NCBI GenBank assembly: GCA_001592145.1
Contig: BCWJ01000002.1
Coordinates: forward strand, 1 to 64,000
Direction: 5' to 3'
Source of the DNA: Xylanimicrobium pachnodae JCM 13526 = NBRC 107786
GTDB taxonomy: Bacteria > Actinomycetota > Actinomycetes > Actinomycetales > Cellulomonadaceae
Length of the DNA: 64,000 nt
How positions within the stretch are numbered: the first letter of the stretch is position 1; the number at the start of each line of letters is the position of its first letter. The notes under the pieces were generated by a model. That model worked only from the letters and a program-made list of their open reading frames with translations. It was not told the DNA's origin and did not search any database. Below, in pieces: positions 40,601 to 49,007 of the stretch. Both the position numbers and the translations under genes were made by a program.

Positions 40601-41162
40601 AGATGTCCTGGAGCTCGCCCGCCTCCCGGACCGCCTCGTCGTACTGGCCGAGCCGCAGCCGGGTCTGGATCGCCCCGCTCGGGCAGCCGGTCGAGACGAT
40701 GAGGCCCTTGCCGTACTGCTGGAGCAGGTCCTTGTCCATGCGGGGCTTGAAGTAGTACCCCTCCAGGCTGGCCAGCGACGAGAGCCGGAAGAGGTTGTGC
40801 ATGCCCTCCGTCGTCTCCGACCACATCGTCAGGTGGGTGTACGCGCCGCCACCCGAGACGTCGTCGCCGCCCTCCTCCGCCGTCTCGCCCGTGCCCCAGC
40901 GCACGCGTGTCCGGTCGCCTCGCGCCGTGCCGGGCGTGAGGTAGGCCTCGATGCCGATGATGGGCTTGACGCCCGCCCGCTTCGCCTTGGAGTAGAAGTC
41001 GTACGCACCGTGCATGTTGCCGTGGTCCGTCATCGCGACGGCGGACATGCCCTGGCCGGTGACCCGCTCGAAGAGCCCGTCGAGCAGCGAGGCGCCGTCG
41101 AGCATCGAGTACTCGGTGTGGACGTGGAGATGGACGAACTCGTCGGTCGAGGGAGATGGCAC
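37590..41162 (-). CDS. dnaE: DNA polymerase III alpha subunit
   Basis: The replicative polymerase, 1190 aa. An N-terminal PHP domain starts VHLHVHTEYSMLDG and has MTDHGNMHGAYDF. The catalytic acids are in MPDFDIDFDDHR (about 427-438). GSGAGSIAAYAL precedes it, and VYQEQVMAIAQVLAGY and FNKSHSAAYGVVTY are alpha-subunit segments. A helix-hairpin-helix and an OB fold (TVTVAGLITSLQRK near 1010) complete it. It is DnaE1-type by size. The GTG at 41162 is chosen for a GGAAG about 9 nt upstream and the family N-terminus; GTG 41189 is the alternative. Confidence 0.97.
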   Translation of the reverse strand: MPSPSTDEFVHLHVHTEYSMLDGASLLDGLFERVTGQGMSAVAMTDHGNMHGAYDFYSKAKRAGVKPIIGIEAYLTPGTARGDRTRVRWGTGETAEEGGDDVSGGGAYTHLTMWSETTEGMHNLFRLSSLASLEGYYFKPRMDKDLLQQYGKGLIVSTGCPSGAIQTRLRLGQYDEAVREAGELQDIFGRENVYLELMDHGISIEKRVRDDLLRLGRQMGMKPVATNDSHYNNPEDAAAQEALLCVNSGSKLSEPTYAQGGKRFAFDGNGYYIKSAREMRDLWGGQGLMEACDTTLEIAERCNVEFVESTGGYMARADIPAGETEESWFRKEVWRGIEGRYPGDALTQEVRDRVEMELGVVAQKGYCGYYLVVADFIQWSKRNGIRVGPGRGSGAGSIAAYALHITDLDPLEHGLFFERFLNPERPSMPDFDIDFDDHRRGEVIAYVTEKYGTERVAQIATFGRIKAKAAIKDAARILEYDFGTGDRITKALPPDVMGKSIKLGAIFDESNPRYAEAAEFRTLYETDPNVQKIYQTALGLEGQIRQTGVHAAGVILSSEPVMDVVPVMDPKGDGQVITQFEYPMAEALGLVKMDFLGLSNLHTLEDALEAIRSNRGEDLVLEDVPFDDRKTYELMGRGDTLGVFQLDGSGMRALLRSMQPDVFADITAVSALYRPGPMGADSHNKYAHRKNGRQPIEPIHPELAEALEPVLGETYGLIVYQEQVMAIAQVLAGYSLGAADNMRRVMGKKKKAELDKQFDGFQAGMLERGFSKDAVKTLWDILVPFADYAFNKSHSAAYGVVTYWTAYLKANYPSEYMAALLQSVKDDKDKMALYLGECRRMRITVLPPDVNDSAAKFTAVGTDIRFGLNAVRNVGANVVAAIVEAREKAGKFTSFTDFLDKVPAVVCNKRTIESLIKAGAFDSLEPSRRALLVVHEQAVDSVIAVKRKEAEGQFDLFAGFGGDDDAGMSFSVDVPDLPDWDKKQKLAFEREMLGLYVSDHPLSGLEHVLSRAADTSIVALMGDEGRPENSTVTVAGLITSLQRKMSKNGNPWAAVTVEDLEGSVEVMFFGETYLAYSTALAEDQVVAVRGRVRRRDDQLSLQAMEVSLPDTSAVADAPVQVTVPHTRCVETVMVRLREVLGAHPGSAEVHLAVVEPGKRTVIRAEDALRVEKSPALFGDLKALLGPACLG

Positions 41163-41218
41163 GGACCGAGTCTTCCATGGCCCACCCACACGGCGATGCC
41201 GCCGAGCCGTCCGAGTCC

Positions 41219-41746
41219 TCAGCCCCGGCGCAGCACCTTGCGCGCGTCGCGGTGGTCGATCCCGGCGTCCAGGTAGACCGGCCCGTGCACCGCGTAGCCG
41301 AGGCGCTCGTAGAAGCCGATGGCCTGCACCTGAGCGGACAGCAGCACCGTCACCGTGCCGTCCGGGCCGGGGTGCTCCGCGAGCGCGATCGCTTCGAGGG
41401 CACGCATCAGCGCCGCGCCCGCGCCGGTGCCGCGCGCGGACGCACGCACCGCCACCCGCCCGATGTGCACCTCTCCGCCCCCGGGGTCGGTCAGCAGCCG
41501 CGCCGTGCCGACCGCGGCGCCGTCCGCGGTGCGTGCCAGGACGTGCGTCGTCGTCGGCGCATGGTCCAGCGCGTCCAGCTCCTCGGCCTCGGGCACGTGC
41601 TGCTCGACGACGAAGACGTCGAGGCGGACCGCGAACGCCTCCGCGAGCTGCTCGGCGGTGGTGACCCGCTCGATCGTCACCGCGGCAGGAGTCACCGCGG
41701 CAGAGGTCACCGCGGCAGGAGTCACCGCGTCAGGCACCGTAGTCAC
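41219..41746 (-). CDS. GNAT N-acetyltransferase with repeated start codons
   Basis: An acetyltransferase of up to 175 aa. The acetyl-CoA loop is [19 protein letters not shown], and [21 protein letters not shown] resembles the ElaA/YjcF-like GNATs ([17 protein letters not shown]). The N-terminus is made of VTPAA-like repeats encoded by four 15-bp units, each with an in-frame GTG (41680, 41695, 41710, 41725). The functional start may be any of these or 41746. The last one, [11 protein letters not shown], fits the family best. The 41746 start overlaps the end of the upstream RluA gene. Confidence 0.85.
   Translation of the reverse strand: MTTVPDAVTPAAVTSAAVTPAAVTIERVTTAEQLAEAFAVRLDVFVVEQHVPEAEELDALDHAPTTTHVLARTADGAAVGTARLLTDPGGGEVHIGRVAVRASARGTGAGAALMRALEAIALAEHPGPDGTVTVLLSAQVQAIGFYERLGYAVHGPVYLDAGIDHRDARKVLRRG
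41676..41735. repeat. Four 15-bp tandem repeats at the GNAT 5' end
   Basis: GTCACCGCGGCAGGA at 41676-41690 and 41706-41720, with variants at 41691-41705 and 41721-41735. Each unit gives a GTG ACN codon pair on the minus strand. Confidence 0.9.
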
Positions 41747-42662
41747 CCCGGATCGTCGCCAGGGCCGCCGCGAGGTCCTCCGGGTAGGTGGAATCGACCG
41801 AGACCCATTCGCCCGTCACAGGCTGCTCGAAGCCGAGCCGCACCGCGTGCAGCCACTGCCGGGTGAGCCCCACGCGGGTGGCCAGCACCGGGTCGGCCCC
41901 GTACGTCAGGTCGCCCACCAGAGGGTGGCGCACGGCCGAGAAGTGCACGCGGATCTGGTGGGTGCGCCCGGTCTCCAGGTGCACCTCGACGAGCGACGCC
42001 GCGGGCAGCATCTCCAGGACCTCGTAGTGCGTCACGGAGTGCTTGCCGTCCGCGACGACGGCGAAGCGCCAGTCGTTGGACGGATGCCGCCCGATCGGCG
42101 CATCGATGGTGCCTACGGTCGGCTCCGGGTGGCCCTGCGCGAGCGCGTGGTAGACCTTCTCGACCGTCCGCTCCTTGAAGGCCCGCTTGAGCCCGGTGTA
42201 CGCCGCCTCGGACTTGGCCACCACCATGAGCCCGGACGTCCCGACGTCGAGCCGGTGCACGATGCCCTGCCGCTCGGCGGCCCCCGACGTCGACACCCGG
42301 TACCCCGCGGCCGCGAGCGCACCGACCACGGTCGGTCCGGTCCAGCCGGGCGACGGGTGCGCCGCCACGCCGACGGGCTTGTCGACCACGACGACGTCGT
42401 CGTCCTCGAAGACGATGCCCATGCCGGGAACGGGCTCGGGCTCCGCCGGGGCCGGGGCCGACGGGTCCGGCACCTCCACCTCGAGCCACGACCCGGCGAC
42501 GAGGCGGTCGGACTTGGCGAGCACGCGGCCGTCGACGCTCACCGCCCCGGACGCGGCGAGGTCCGCCGCCTGCGTGCGCGAGAAGCCCAGCATGCGCGCC
42601 AGGGCGGCGTCGACCCGCTCACCGGCGAGACCGTCGGGGACCGGGAGGGTCCGCAGGGCCAT
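41730..42662 (-). CDS. RluA-family pseudouridine synthase
   Basis: A pseudouridine synthase of 310 aa, most like RluD. It has an N-terminal S4 domain ([20 protein letters not shown]) and the catalytic Asp in [33 protein letters not shown] is the family motif. RluD modifies 23S rRNA helix 69; that target is inferred. The start overlaps the lspA stop (TGATG), an order common in actinobacteria. Confidence 0.92.
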   Translation of the reverse strand: MALRTLPVPDGLAGERVDAALARMLGFSRTQAADLAASGAVSVDGRVLAKSDRLVAGSWLEVEVPDPSAPAPAEPEPVPGMGIVFEDDDVVVVDKPVGVAAHPSPGWTGPTVVGALAAAGYRVSTSGAAERQGIVHRLDVGTSGLMVVAKSEAAYTGLKRAFKERTVEKVYHALAQGHPEPTVGTIDAPIGRHPSNDWRFAVVADGKHSVTHYEVLEMLPAASLVEVHLETGRTHQIRVHFSAVRHPLVGDLTYGADPVLATRVGLTRQWLHAVRLGFEQPVTGEWVSVDSTYPEDLAAALATIRGDYGA

Positions 42663-43297
42663 CAGGAGCCGGCCCCCGGGGCCGCGTCGCCGCTCGGGAC
42701 GTCGCCCCCCTCGCGGTCCGCTCCGTGATCTGCCTCGCGATCCGCCTCACGGCGCCCGTCGAGCCCGATCCCCCGCACGGAGAGCAGCGCGAGCATGACG
42801 GCGGCGACCACGATGGCGATGTCGGCGACGTTGCCGGTGAACCAGTTCCAGTAGCCGATGAAGTCGACCACGTGCCCGTGCGCGAAGCCGGGGTACCGGA
42901 ACAGGCGGTCGATCAGGTTGCCGATCGCACCGCCCAGCAGCAGGCCGAGCGTGATCGCCCATGCGCGCGACCGGATCTTGGAGATCACGCGGATGATCAC
43001 GGCGACCACGACCACCACCACGATGGTCAGCGCCCAGGTGTACCCGGCGAACTTGCCCAGGGCGGCGCCCGGGTTGAACACGAGGCGCAACGAGAGGAAG
43101 TCGCCGAGCAGGTTGCGCTGCGGTTCCCCCTGTTCGAGCGCCGTCAGCGCCCACCACTTGGTGAGCTGGTCGATGGCGATGACGACGGCGGCGATCGCGA
43201 ACGCGAGTGCCACCAGCCGACGGCTCGACGTCGCCGGGGCGCGCGTCGTCGCATCGGGGCTCTCGGGGCGTGCCGGCAGGGCAGGTTCGGTAGACAT
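42662..43297 (-). CDS. lspA: Lipoprotein signal peptidase
   Basis: The membrane aspartyl protease that cleaves prolipoproteins, 211 aa. There are four membrane segments (about 27-49, 86-105, 112-130, 157-175). The catalytic Asp are Asp130 (GNLIDRLFR) and Asp159 ([10 protein letters not shown]). Both ends carry charged cytoplasmic extensions. The ATG at 43297 has a TAGACT hexamer 8 nt upstream, suggesting a leaderless mRNA. It is followed by the RluA-family gene with an overlapping codon. Confidence 0.95.
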   Translation of the reverse strand: MSTEPALPARPESPDATTRAPATSSRRLVALAFAIAAVVIAIDQLTKWWALTALEQGEPQRNLLGDFLSLRLVFNPGAALGKFAGYTWALTIVVVVVVAVIIRVISKIRSRAWAITLGLLLGGAIGNLIDRLFRYPGFAHGHVVDFIGYWNWFTGNVADIAIVVAAVMLALLSVRGIGLDGRREADREADHGADREGGDVPSGDAAPGAGS

Positions 43298-43305
43298 CGC
43301 GGGTC

Positions 43306-43311
43306 AGTCTA
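43306..43311 (-). promoter_or_regulatory. Leaderless promoter -10 of lspA
   Basis: Minus-strand TAGACT followed by 8 nt and the lspA ATG. The same hexamer stands before hisC. No -35 is recognised. Confidence 0.4.
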
Positions 43312-43338
43312 GGGCGACGCCCTGCCGCCGCGCTGCGG

Positions 43339-43812
43339 TCAGCGCCGCTCCTCGCGTGCCTTGGCCTCCACCGAGAGGGTGGCGCGGGGGAATGCCTGGA
43401 GCCGGGCCTTGCCGATGGGCAGCCCGGTCACCTCGCACGTCGCGTAGGTACCCGCCTTGATCCGCTCGATCGCGTGCCGCGTCTGCGCGAGCAGGTCGCG
43501 CAGGTTGTTCACCAGGGTCAGTTCCTGCTCGCGTTCGAGCGCGCTCGACCCCGAGTCCGCCTGGTCGTCACCGGCACCGTCGCCGGAGTTGCGCAGCAGC
43601 TCGGACAGGTCCCGGTCGGCAGCGTCGAGCTCCTGCTCCAGCCGGTCGCGGTCCGTGAGGAGGTCACCGGCGACCTGCTGGATCTCGTCCAGCGTCCACG
43701 GCTCCTCCCCCTCGCGGACCGGGAACGAGGCCACGTCCCGGGCGAGATCCGGGAACGTCGCGTCGAGAAGCGACTCGGGGGTGGACCCGGTCAGTGGTGT
43801 CGCTCTGGTCAT
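43339..43812 (-). CDS. TraR/DksA-like protein with a degenerate zinc finger
   Basis: A 157-aa protein with a long helical coiled coil (LLTDRDRLEQELDAADRDL to LLAQTRHAIERI) and the DksA-type C-terminal module. The module reads YATCEVTGLPIGKARLQAF. Where classic members have C-x2-C ... C-x2-C, only one Cys is left. The domain probably folds without zinc. It may contact RNA polymerase like DksA, but this is inferred. The ATG at 43812 has an AAAGGGG Shine-Dalgarno. It lies between divIVA and lspA, as in related genomes. Confidence 0.85.
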   Translation of the reverse strand: MTRATPLTGSTPESLLDATFPDLARDVASFPVREGEEPWTLDEIQQVAGDLLTDRDRLEQELDAADRDLSELLRNSGDGAGDDQADSGSSALEREQELTLVNNLRDLLAQTRHAIERIKAGTYATCEVTGLPIGKARLQAFPRATLSVEAKAREERR

Positions 43813-43875
43813 GTCGGCCCCTTTGGTCGAGATCCCGCACGGCTCGAAGTCCCAGAAGCGTAGAGGCACACGAAA

Positions 43876-43920
43876 GCCCGCACAACAGGTACGACGACGT
43901 TGCGTAGTCGTTGTGCGGGC
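43876..43920 (-). terminator. Terminator of divIVA
   Basis: GCCCGCACAAC (43876-43886) and GTTGTGCGGGC (43910-43920) form an 11-bp stem with an inner ACGAC/GTCGT stem. On the minus strand it is followed by TTTCG. It lies 30 bp after the divIVA stop and separates it from the DksA-like gene. Confidence 0.7.
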
Positions 43921-43949
43921 GCCCGTGGACCGTCAGGAACGGAGCATCC

Positions 43950-44555
43950 TCAGAGCTGGGGGGTGCCGCTCCCCGAGTTGCGAGCCGGCAGCGCCGCGCC
44001 GCGTGCGTCGAGGTCACCGAGCAGGTTCTGCAGGTAGCTCTTGAGGCGCGTGCGGTAGTCGCGCTCGAACAGGCGAAGCTCGTCGATCTTGCGCTCCAGG
44101 AGCGAGCGCTCCTGCTCGAGCTGCGACAGCGTGCGGTGGCTCGTCTCCTCGGCCTCGCGCACGATCCGCGAGCCCTCGGACTTCGCCTCGGCGATGAGCC
44201 GGTCGCCCTCCTCCTGGCCCGAGCGCACGTAGTCGTCGTGCAGCTTCTGCGCGAGCTGGAGCATGCCGGTGGCGGACTCCGGCTCGGGTGCCTTGCCCGC
44301 GGGAGCCGCCGGAGCGGGCGCTGCGACGGGCGCCGGGGCGGCGGCCGCTGCGGCATCGGACCGCGACAGCTCTGCGACGCGACGCTCGGCGGCGGCGAGC
44401 TTGGACCGCAGGTCCTCGTTCTCCTCCTGCACGGAGGAAAGGGTGCGCACGACCTCGTCGAGGAAGTCGTCGACCTCCTCCACGTCGTAGCCCTCGCGGA
44501 ACTTCGTCGCCGCGAACTTCTTGTTGAGGATGTCCTCTGCGGTCAGCAGCGCCAT
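43950..44555 (-). CDS. divIVA: DivIVA/Wag31 polar growth protein
   Basis: A coiled-coil scaffold of 201 aa that marks curved membrane at poles and septa. The lipid-binding N-terminal domain is LLTAEDILNKKFAATKFREG, then VDDFLDEVVRTL. A Pro/Ala linker (about 70-100) leads to the second coiled coil (ARKLHDDY-like QKLHDDYVRSGQEEGDRLI onward). The ATG at 44555 has GAGGTG upstream; the longer frame is rejected. It is part of sepF-yggT-divIVA. Confidence 0.95.
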   Translation of the reverse strand: MALLTAEDILNKKFAATKFREGYDVEEVDDFLDEVVRTLSSVQEENEDLRSKLAAAERRVAELSRSDAAAAAAPAPVAAPAPAAPAGKAPEPESATGMLQLAQKLHDDYVRSGQEEGDRLIAEAKSEGSRIVREAEETSHRTLSQLEQERSLLERKIDELRLFERDYRTRLKSYLQNLLGDLDARGAALPARNSGSGTPQL

Positions 44556-44685
44556 CGTTTCACCTCGTGTTCGTTGGTTACGGCCGGACGTCGAACCACC
44601 GTATCCGACACGTGAGGGCTGGGCATCGCAACGTCGCGGCACGCTCAGGGAACGTGCACCCGCTCATCGCGGTGCCCGTGACTCG

Positions 44686-44970
44686 TCACACCGCGCTCAG
44701 GGTCCGCGACAGGACGAGGACGACGAAGAACACCAGCATGAAACCGATGTCCAACGCCATGTTCCCGATCCGCAGGGGCGGGATGACGCGGCGCACGAGG
44801 CGCAGCGGCGGATCGGTCAGTGTGTAGACGATCTCCGCGAGCACCAGGACGACACCCGTGGGCCGCCAGTCGCGCGCGAAGTACTGCACCCAGTCCAGCA
44901 CCATCCGCAGCACCAGGGTGAGCAGATAGAGCCAGAGCAGCAGGCCGATGGCGTGGAGAACGAACGTCAC
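44686..44970 (-). CDS. YggT family membrane protein
   Basis: A 94-aa protein with two membrane segments (about 3-23 and 74-92) joined by the conserved TDPPLRLVRRVIPPLRIGN loop. In actinobacteria it lies between sepF and divIVA, and it is thought to assist division or osmotic stress. It starts at GTG; a TAGGGT hexamer ends 6 nt before it (leaderless). Confidence 0.92.
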   Translation of the reverse strand: MTFVLHAIGLLLWLYLLTLVLRMVLDWVQYFARDWRPTGVVLVLAEIVYTLTDPPLRLVRRVIPPLRIGNMALDIGFMLVFFVVLVLSRTLSAV

Positions 44971-44976
44971 GACGCC

Positions 44977-44982
44977 ACCCTA
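44977..44982 (-). promoter_or_regulatory. Leaderless promoter -10 of yggT
   Basis: Minus-strand TAGGGT, 6 nt, then GTG. It lies in the 58-bp gap after sepF, so yggT may have its own start besides read-through. Confidence 0.4.
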
Positions 44983-45028
44983 TGGGCACCGGCGCCACGA
45001 CGGGCGGCGCCGATCGGTTCAGCGCGGA

Positions 45029-45520
45029 TCAACTCTGGTTGTAGAAGTGACCCGGCGCCTTGGCCGCCGGTCCCTCGACGTCCTCCTCGCCCGCGATCTC
45101 CACGTGCTCGGGGGACAGCAGGAACACCTTGTTCGTGACCCGCTCGATCGCTCCGTGCAGACCGAAGATCAGGCCGGCAGAGAAGTCCACGAGACGCTTG
45201 GCGTCCGCGTCGTCCATGTCGGACAGGTTCATGATCACGGGAGTGCCGCCGCGGAAGGCCTCACCGATCAGGCGCGCGTCGTTGTACGAACGCGGGTGAA
45301 TGGTCGTGATCCGGCGCAGGTCCGACGCGGGCGACACCTCCCGCAGCGCCGGGCGACGCAGCGGCGTCACCTCTGCCGGGTAGTCCTCGCGGTCACGCAC
45401 CGGTGCCTCCAGCTCGTCGCCGTAGTCGTCGCCGTACTCGTCGTCGGCGTAGTTCTCCGGCTGCCCCTGATCATCGGCGAGTCCCAGGTACAGCATCGTC
45501 TTGCGAAGCGCTCCGGCCAT
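45029..45520 (-). CDS. sepF: Cell division protein SepF
   Basis: An FtsZ membrane anchor of 163 aa, which replaces FtsA in actinobacteria. It has an N-terminal amphipathic helix ([14 protein letters not shown]), an acidic linker, and the DUF552 core ([39 protein letters not shown]). [19 protein letters not shown] closes the fold. It has a GGAGT Shine-Dalgarno. Upstream is pgeF; the yggS/ylmE gene normally between them is missing. Confidence 0.96.
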   Translation of the reverse strand: MAGALRKTMLYLGLADDQGQPENYADDEYGDDYGDELEAPVRDREDYPAEVTPLRRPALREVSPASDLRRITTIHPRSYNDARLIGEAFRGGTPVIMNLSDMDDADAKRLVDFSAGLIFGLHGAIERVTNKVFLLSPEHVEIAGEEDVEGPAAKAPGHFYNQS

Positions 45521-45627
45521 CGCCCCTACTCCGTTCGTCGCGCCTTGTCGGTGACCCCGACGGTATCCACGCCGTCACGCCGGGATCGGCGCGACACGCC
45601 GCACGACCCCCGCCTTCCGGCCCACCG

Positions 45628-46449
45628 TCAGGTCAGGAGGATCACACCCGCCTGGCGCCCCGTGAGCGACCCGGCCGCCGTCGCCCTGCGGTGGGAGAAC
45701 AGGTCCGGATCCTCCAGGGTGCAGCGGCCGACGTGTACGACCTCGTGCACACCGCTGGCGGCGAGCTGCGCGAGCACGGCGGCCGGGAGGTCCAGCGACG
45801 GCGTCCCGGCCCGTGTGGTCCCGTGCGCGGCCGGGACGACGGCGGCGACGTCGTCCCGCATCGCCGCCGGTACCTCGTAGCACCGCCCGCACACGGCCGG
45901 GCCGACGGCAGCGCGCAGCTGCTCCGTCGCGGCGCCTGCGGCGACCATGGCGTCGACGACCCGGTGCACCACCCCGAGGCGCACGCCGGCTCGGCCGGCG
46001 TGCGCCACGCCGATGACGCGCGCTGCGGGGTCGGCCAGGAGCACGGGCACACAGTCGGCGACGAGCACCCCCAGGCCGAACCCGACGGCGGCCGTGACCG
46101 CGGCGTCGGCCTCCCCCGCGGCGACGGGCGGCGCATCCGACAACCACTCGGCGCGCTCGGCCTGCCCGAGCACCAGCACGCCGTCACCGTGCACCTGGCT
46201 GGTGAAGGCCACCGGTGCCCCCAGCCAGGCGCCCAGACGGGAGCGGTTCTCCCGGACCCGGGCGCCGTCGTCACGCGTGTTGGCTCCCAGGTTCAGCGAT
46301 GACCACGGCGCGGGGCTGACTCCTCCGTGCCGGGTGGTGAAGCCCGCCACGACGCCCGGGCCGAGGTCCGCGCGCAGCAGGCCGGCCCCCACGCCGTCGG
46401 CGAAGAGGCCGTCCTGCGACCACCCGGGCGGGACGGTCAGAGCGGTCAT
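45628..46449 (-). CDS. pgeF: Purine nucleoside phosphorylase / peptidoglycan editing factor
   Basis: A zinc enzyme of the YfiH/YlmD (laccase-domain) family, 273 aa. The metal ligands are His in SQVHGDGVL, Cys in VADCVPVLLAD and His in GVAHAGRAGV. GFTTRHGGVSPAPW is the family N-terminal motif. Members cleave purine nucleosides and also prevent misincorporation in cell wall precursors. It starts 28 bp after ftsZ, in the same transcript. Confidence 0.9.
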   Translation of the reverse strand: MTALTVPPGWSQDGLFADGVGAGLLRADLGPGVVAGFTTRHGGVSPAPWSSLNLGANTRDDGARVRENRSRLGAWLGAPVAFTSQVHGDGVLVLGQAERAEWLSDAPPVAAGEADAAVTAAVGFGLGVLVADCVPVLLADPAARVIGVAHAGRAGVRLGVVHRVVDAMVAAGAATEQLRAAVGPAVCGRCYEVPAAMRDDVAAVVPAAHGTTRAGTPSLDLPAAVLAQLAASGVHEVVHVGRCTLEDPDLFSHRRATAAGSLTGRQAGVILLT

Positions 46450-46477
46450 CGCAGCCCCGGCATCGTGCCGAGCGCCG

Positions 46478-47776
46478 TCACTTGAGGAAGTCGGGGACGT
46501 CGAGCTCTTCCTTCGGCGGAGCCTCGTTCCAGATGCGCGGCACCTCGACCGAGCGCTCGACCGTCACGCCCTCCCCGACCGTCTCGACGCTCGGACGGGC
46601 GGCCGCCACGGGCTGCAGGCTCGCGGGGACGTCGTCCGGGTCGGCCGGGATCGGCCTCGGCAGCGTGTGCGCCCCCGTGACCGGCGGCTGCGGGACGGGC
46701 ACCGTCGCGGGACCGGCCGCCGCGCCGGCCGCGGCGAAGGCGGGCTGGCCACCACCGGGGGTGGCGGGGCGCGCCGTGGGCTGCCCGGCGATCTGGCCCA
46801 GGCCGCGACCGTCCTTGCGGACCTGCGGCACTCCGCCGTCGAAGCCCGCGGCGATCACGGTGACGCGGACCTCGTCGCCCAGGGCGTCGTCGATGACGGT
46901 GCCGAAGATGATGTTGGCCTCGGGGTGCGCGGCCTCCTGGACCAGGCGGGCCGCCTCGTGGACCTCGAACAGGCCCAGGTCGCTGCCGCCCTGGATGGAC
47001 AGCAGGACGCCGTGGGCGCCGTCGATGCTGGCCTCGAGCAGCGGCGACGAGATGGCGAGCTCGGCGGCCTGCACCGCGCGGTCCTCACCGCGGGCCGAGC
47101 CGATGCCCATGAGCGCCGACCCGGCTCCCTGCATGACGGACTTGACGTCCGCGAAGTCGAGGTTGATCAGGCCCGGCGTCGTGATGAGGTCCGTGATGCC
47201 CTGCACGCCGGAGTGCAGCACCTGGTCGGCCGAGTGGAAGGCTGCGATCGCCGACACGTTGCGGTCGGACATCTGCAGCAGCCGGTCGTTCGGGATCACG
47301 ATGAGGGTGTCGACCTCTTCGCGCAGGGTCTCGATGCCCTGGTCGGCCTGCACCGAGCGGCGGCGGCCCTCGAAGGTGAAGGGTCGCGTCACCACTCCGA
47401 CGGTGAGCGCGCCGAGCGAGCGAGCGATGCGTGCGACGACGGGTGCGCCACCCGTGCCGGTGCCACCACCCTCGCCCGCGGTGACGAAGACCATGTCGGC
47501 CCCGCGCAGGACCTCCTCGATCTCCTCCGCGTGGTCCTCGGCGGCCTTGCGGCCCACCTCTGGGTCGGCGCCGGCGCCCAGTCCACGCGTCAGGTCGCGG
47601 CCGACGTCCAGCTTGACGTCGGCGTCCGACATCAGCAGCGCCTGCGCGTCCGTATTGATCGCGATGAACTCGACGCCCTTGAGGCCGACCTCGATCATGC
47701 GGTTCACAGCGTTCACGCCGCCGCCGCCGATGCCCACCACCTTGATCACTGCCAGGTAGTTCTGCGGAGTTGCCAC
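46478..47776 (-). CDS. ftsZ: Cell division GTPase FtsZ
   Basis: The tubulin homologue of the Z ring, 432 aa. GTP signature [15 protein letters not shown] lies near residue 105, and [16 protein letters not shown] at the start. The T7 loop is [17 protein letters not shown] long Pro/Ala linker leads to the C-terminal peptide LDVPDFLK that binds SepF and FtsW. The GTG at 47776 has GAGAGG 7 nt upstream. It is followed by pgeF. Confidence 0.98.
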   Translation of the reverse strand: MATPQNYLAVIKVVGIGGGGVNAVNRMIEVGLKGVEFIAINTDAQALLMSDADVKLDVGRDLTRGLGAGADPEVGRKAAEDHAEEIEEVLRGADMVFVTAGEGGGTGTGGAPVVARIARSLGALTVGVVTRPFTFEGRRRSVQADQGIETLREEVDTLIVIPNDRLLQMSDRNVSAIAAFHSADQVLHSGVQGITDLITTPGLINLDFADVKSVMQGAGSALMGIGSARGEDRAVQAAELAISSPLLEASIDGAHGVLLSIQGGSDLGLFEVHEAARLVQEAAHPEANIIFGTVIDDALGDEVRVTVIAAGFDGGVPQVRKDGRGLGQIAGQPTARPATPGGGQPAFAAAGAAAGPATVPVPQPPVTGAHTLPRPIPADPDDVPASLQPVAAARPSVETVGEGVTVERSVEVPRIWNEAPPKEELDVPDFLK

Positions 47777-47830
47777 GTCGATGCCTCTCGGGTCGATCCT
47801 TGTCCCCGACGTCTCGGCCCTCACGGGCCA

Positions 47831-47870
47831 ACCCTAAGGTTCGACTTGAGGGTAAGAGTTATGTCAGGTT
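47831..47870 (-). promoter_or_regulatory. ftsZ upstream promoter region
   Basis: An AT-richer patch in the 193-bp ftsQ-ftsZ gap. The minus strand contains CTGACATAACTCTTACCCTC and, further on, TAGGGT (47831-47836), with ACCCT/AGGGT arms. Actinobacterial ftsZ genes usually have their own promoters here. The exact -35 and -10 pair cannot be assigned. Confidence 0.35.
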
Positions 47871-47969
47871 GCTGCTGCGATGAACGCTAAGCGGCGCGGC
47901 GGAGCCCCGCATGGAGGCGCCCCGGCGTGTCGTCGTCATCCGGCGCATCGCGGTGGTGCCCAGGGGTCG

Positions 47970-48929
47970 TCACCGGGTCACCGGGAGCTCGGGTGAGCTG
48001 ACGTCGAGCACCTGCGCGTCGGGAGCGTTCTGCTGCAACGTCTGGACCACAGCGGACTTGAGCGTCATGCGGGCGTCGCTCCCCCAGCGGACCACCTGCC
48101 CCGAGGCCAAGGTGGTGCGCACGTCATCACGGGTCGCGGCGGTCACTCGCGTGACCTGCGCCGCGAGGTCCGGGGGCAGGCCCGCCAGCACGTGCAGCGC
48201 CGCGGTGAGCGCGGGCGCGTCGTCCTCCCCCAGACCGACCTCCACCTGCGGCAGACCTTCGGGCGCCGCGGCGACCGTCCCCACCCGCACACCCTCGTCG
48301 TCGATCAGCGCCAGCCCGTCGTCCACCGGGACGACGGCGACCGGCTCACGGGACGTGAGGGCGACCCCCAGGCCGTGCGGCCAGCGCCGCGAGATCGCCA
48401 CGTCCTTGACCCCGTTCAGCTCCATGATCTGGTGACGCAGGCCGATCGTGTCCAGACGTGGCATGGGCACCCCGGCCTCCGAGGCCACCACGGCGCGCAC
48501 CGCCTCGACGTCGATCGTGGTGCCCTGCCCCGTGATCTCGATGCCGTCCGCGTCCAGCGTGAGCAGCGGCGAGAAGAACGCGACCCACCCCAGGGCGACG
48601 GCAGCGGCCACACCACCGGCCCACCACGCAATCCGGGTGCGCAGGCGATGCCGGCGCATCGCGTCGCGTTCCGCCAGGCGGCCCGCCATGGCGGTGGACA
48701 CCGCCGGACGGGCGCCGGTCTGGGCTCGCGACGGGCCCACCGCCACCGACCGCGATGTCGCCACGCGCCGCTGTGGCGCCCGCGACGCGCTCGGGGTGCG
48801 TCTCACGTCCGACGACGCCGCAGGCCTCGGTGCCGGCTCCTGAGCGGGCTTGGAGGCAGCGGACTTCGGCACGGTGGACTTCGGCACGGTGGGCCGTGCT
48901 GGCACGCGAGGCTGGGCGGGGGGTCTCAC
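47970..48929 (-). CDS. ftsQ: Cell division protein FtsQ
   Basis: A bitopic divisome protein of 319 aa. A long basic Pro/Ser/Arg cytoplasmic region (1-100) precedes the membrane segment (AWWAGGVAAAVALGWVAFF, about 100-118). POTRA follows (VEAVRAVVASEAGVPMPRLD) and then the beta domain (AISRRWPHGLGVALTSREP). The GTG at 48929 is supported by AGGA 7 nt upstream; a TTG at 48944 is the alternative. It lies between murC and ftsZ. Confidence 0.93.
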   Translation of the reverse strand: MRPPAQPRVPARPTVPKSTVPKSAASKPAQEPAPRPAASSDVRRTPSASRAPQRRVATSRSVAVGPSRAQTGARPAVSTAMAGRLAERDAMRRHRLRTRIAWWAGGVAAAVALGWVAFFSPLLTLDADGIEITGQGTTIDVEAVRAVVASEAGVPMPRLDTIGLRHQIMELNGVKDVAISRRWPHGLGVALTSREPVAVVPVDDGLALIDDEGVRVGTVAAAPEGLPQVEVGLGEDDAPALTAALHVLAGLPPDLAAQVTRVTAATRDDVRTTLASGQVVRWGSDARMTLKSAVVQTLQQNAPDAQVLDVSSPELPVTR

Positions 48930-49007
48930 CCCACCATCCTGCAAGGCGCCGGCCGGGAACGGGCGGTCCCTCGCCGCGGGGGTGCCCCTTTCGGGACCAT
49001 GACGGGC

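Noticed and set aside
37713-41276. 1187-aa plus-strand open frame opposite dnaE
   Set aside because: Perfect antisense of dnaE; composition is that of a reversed GC-rich codon pattern.
45947-47890. 647-aa plus-strand open frame opposite pgeF and ftsZ
   Set aside because: Shadow of ftsZ and pgeF on the other strand.
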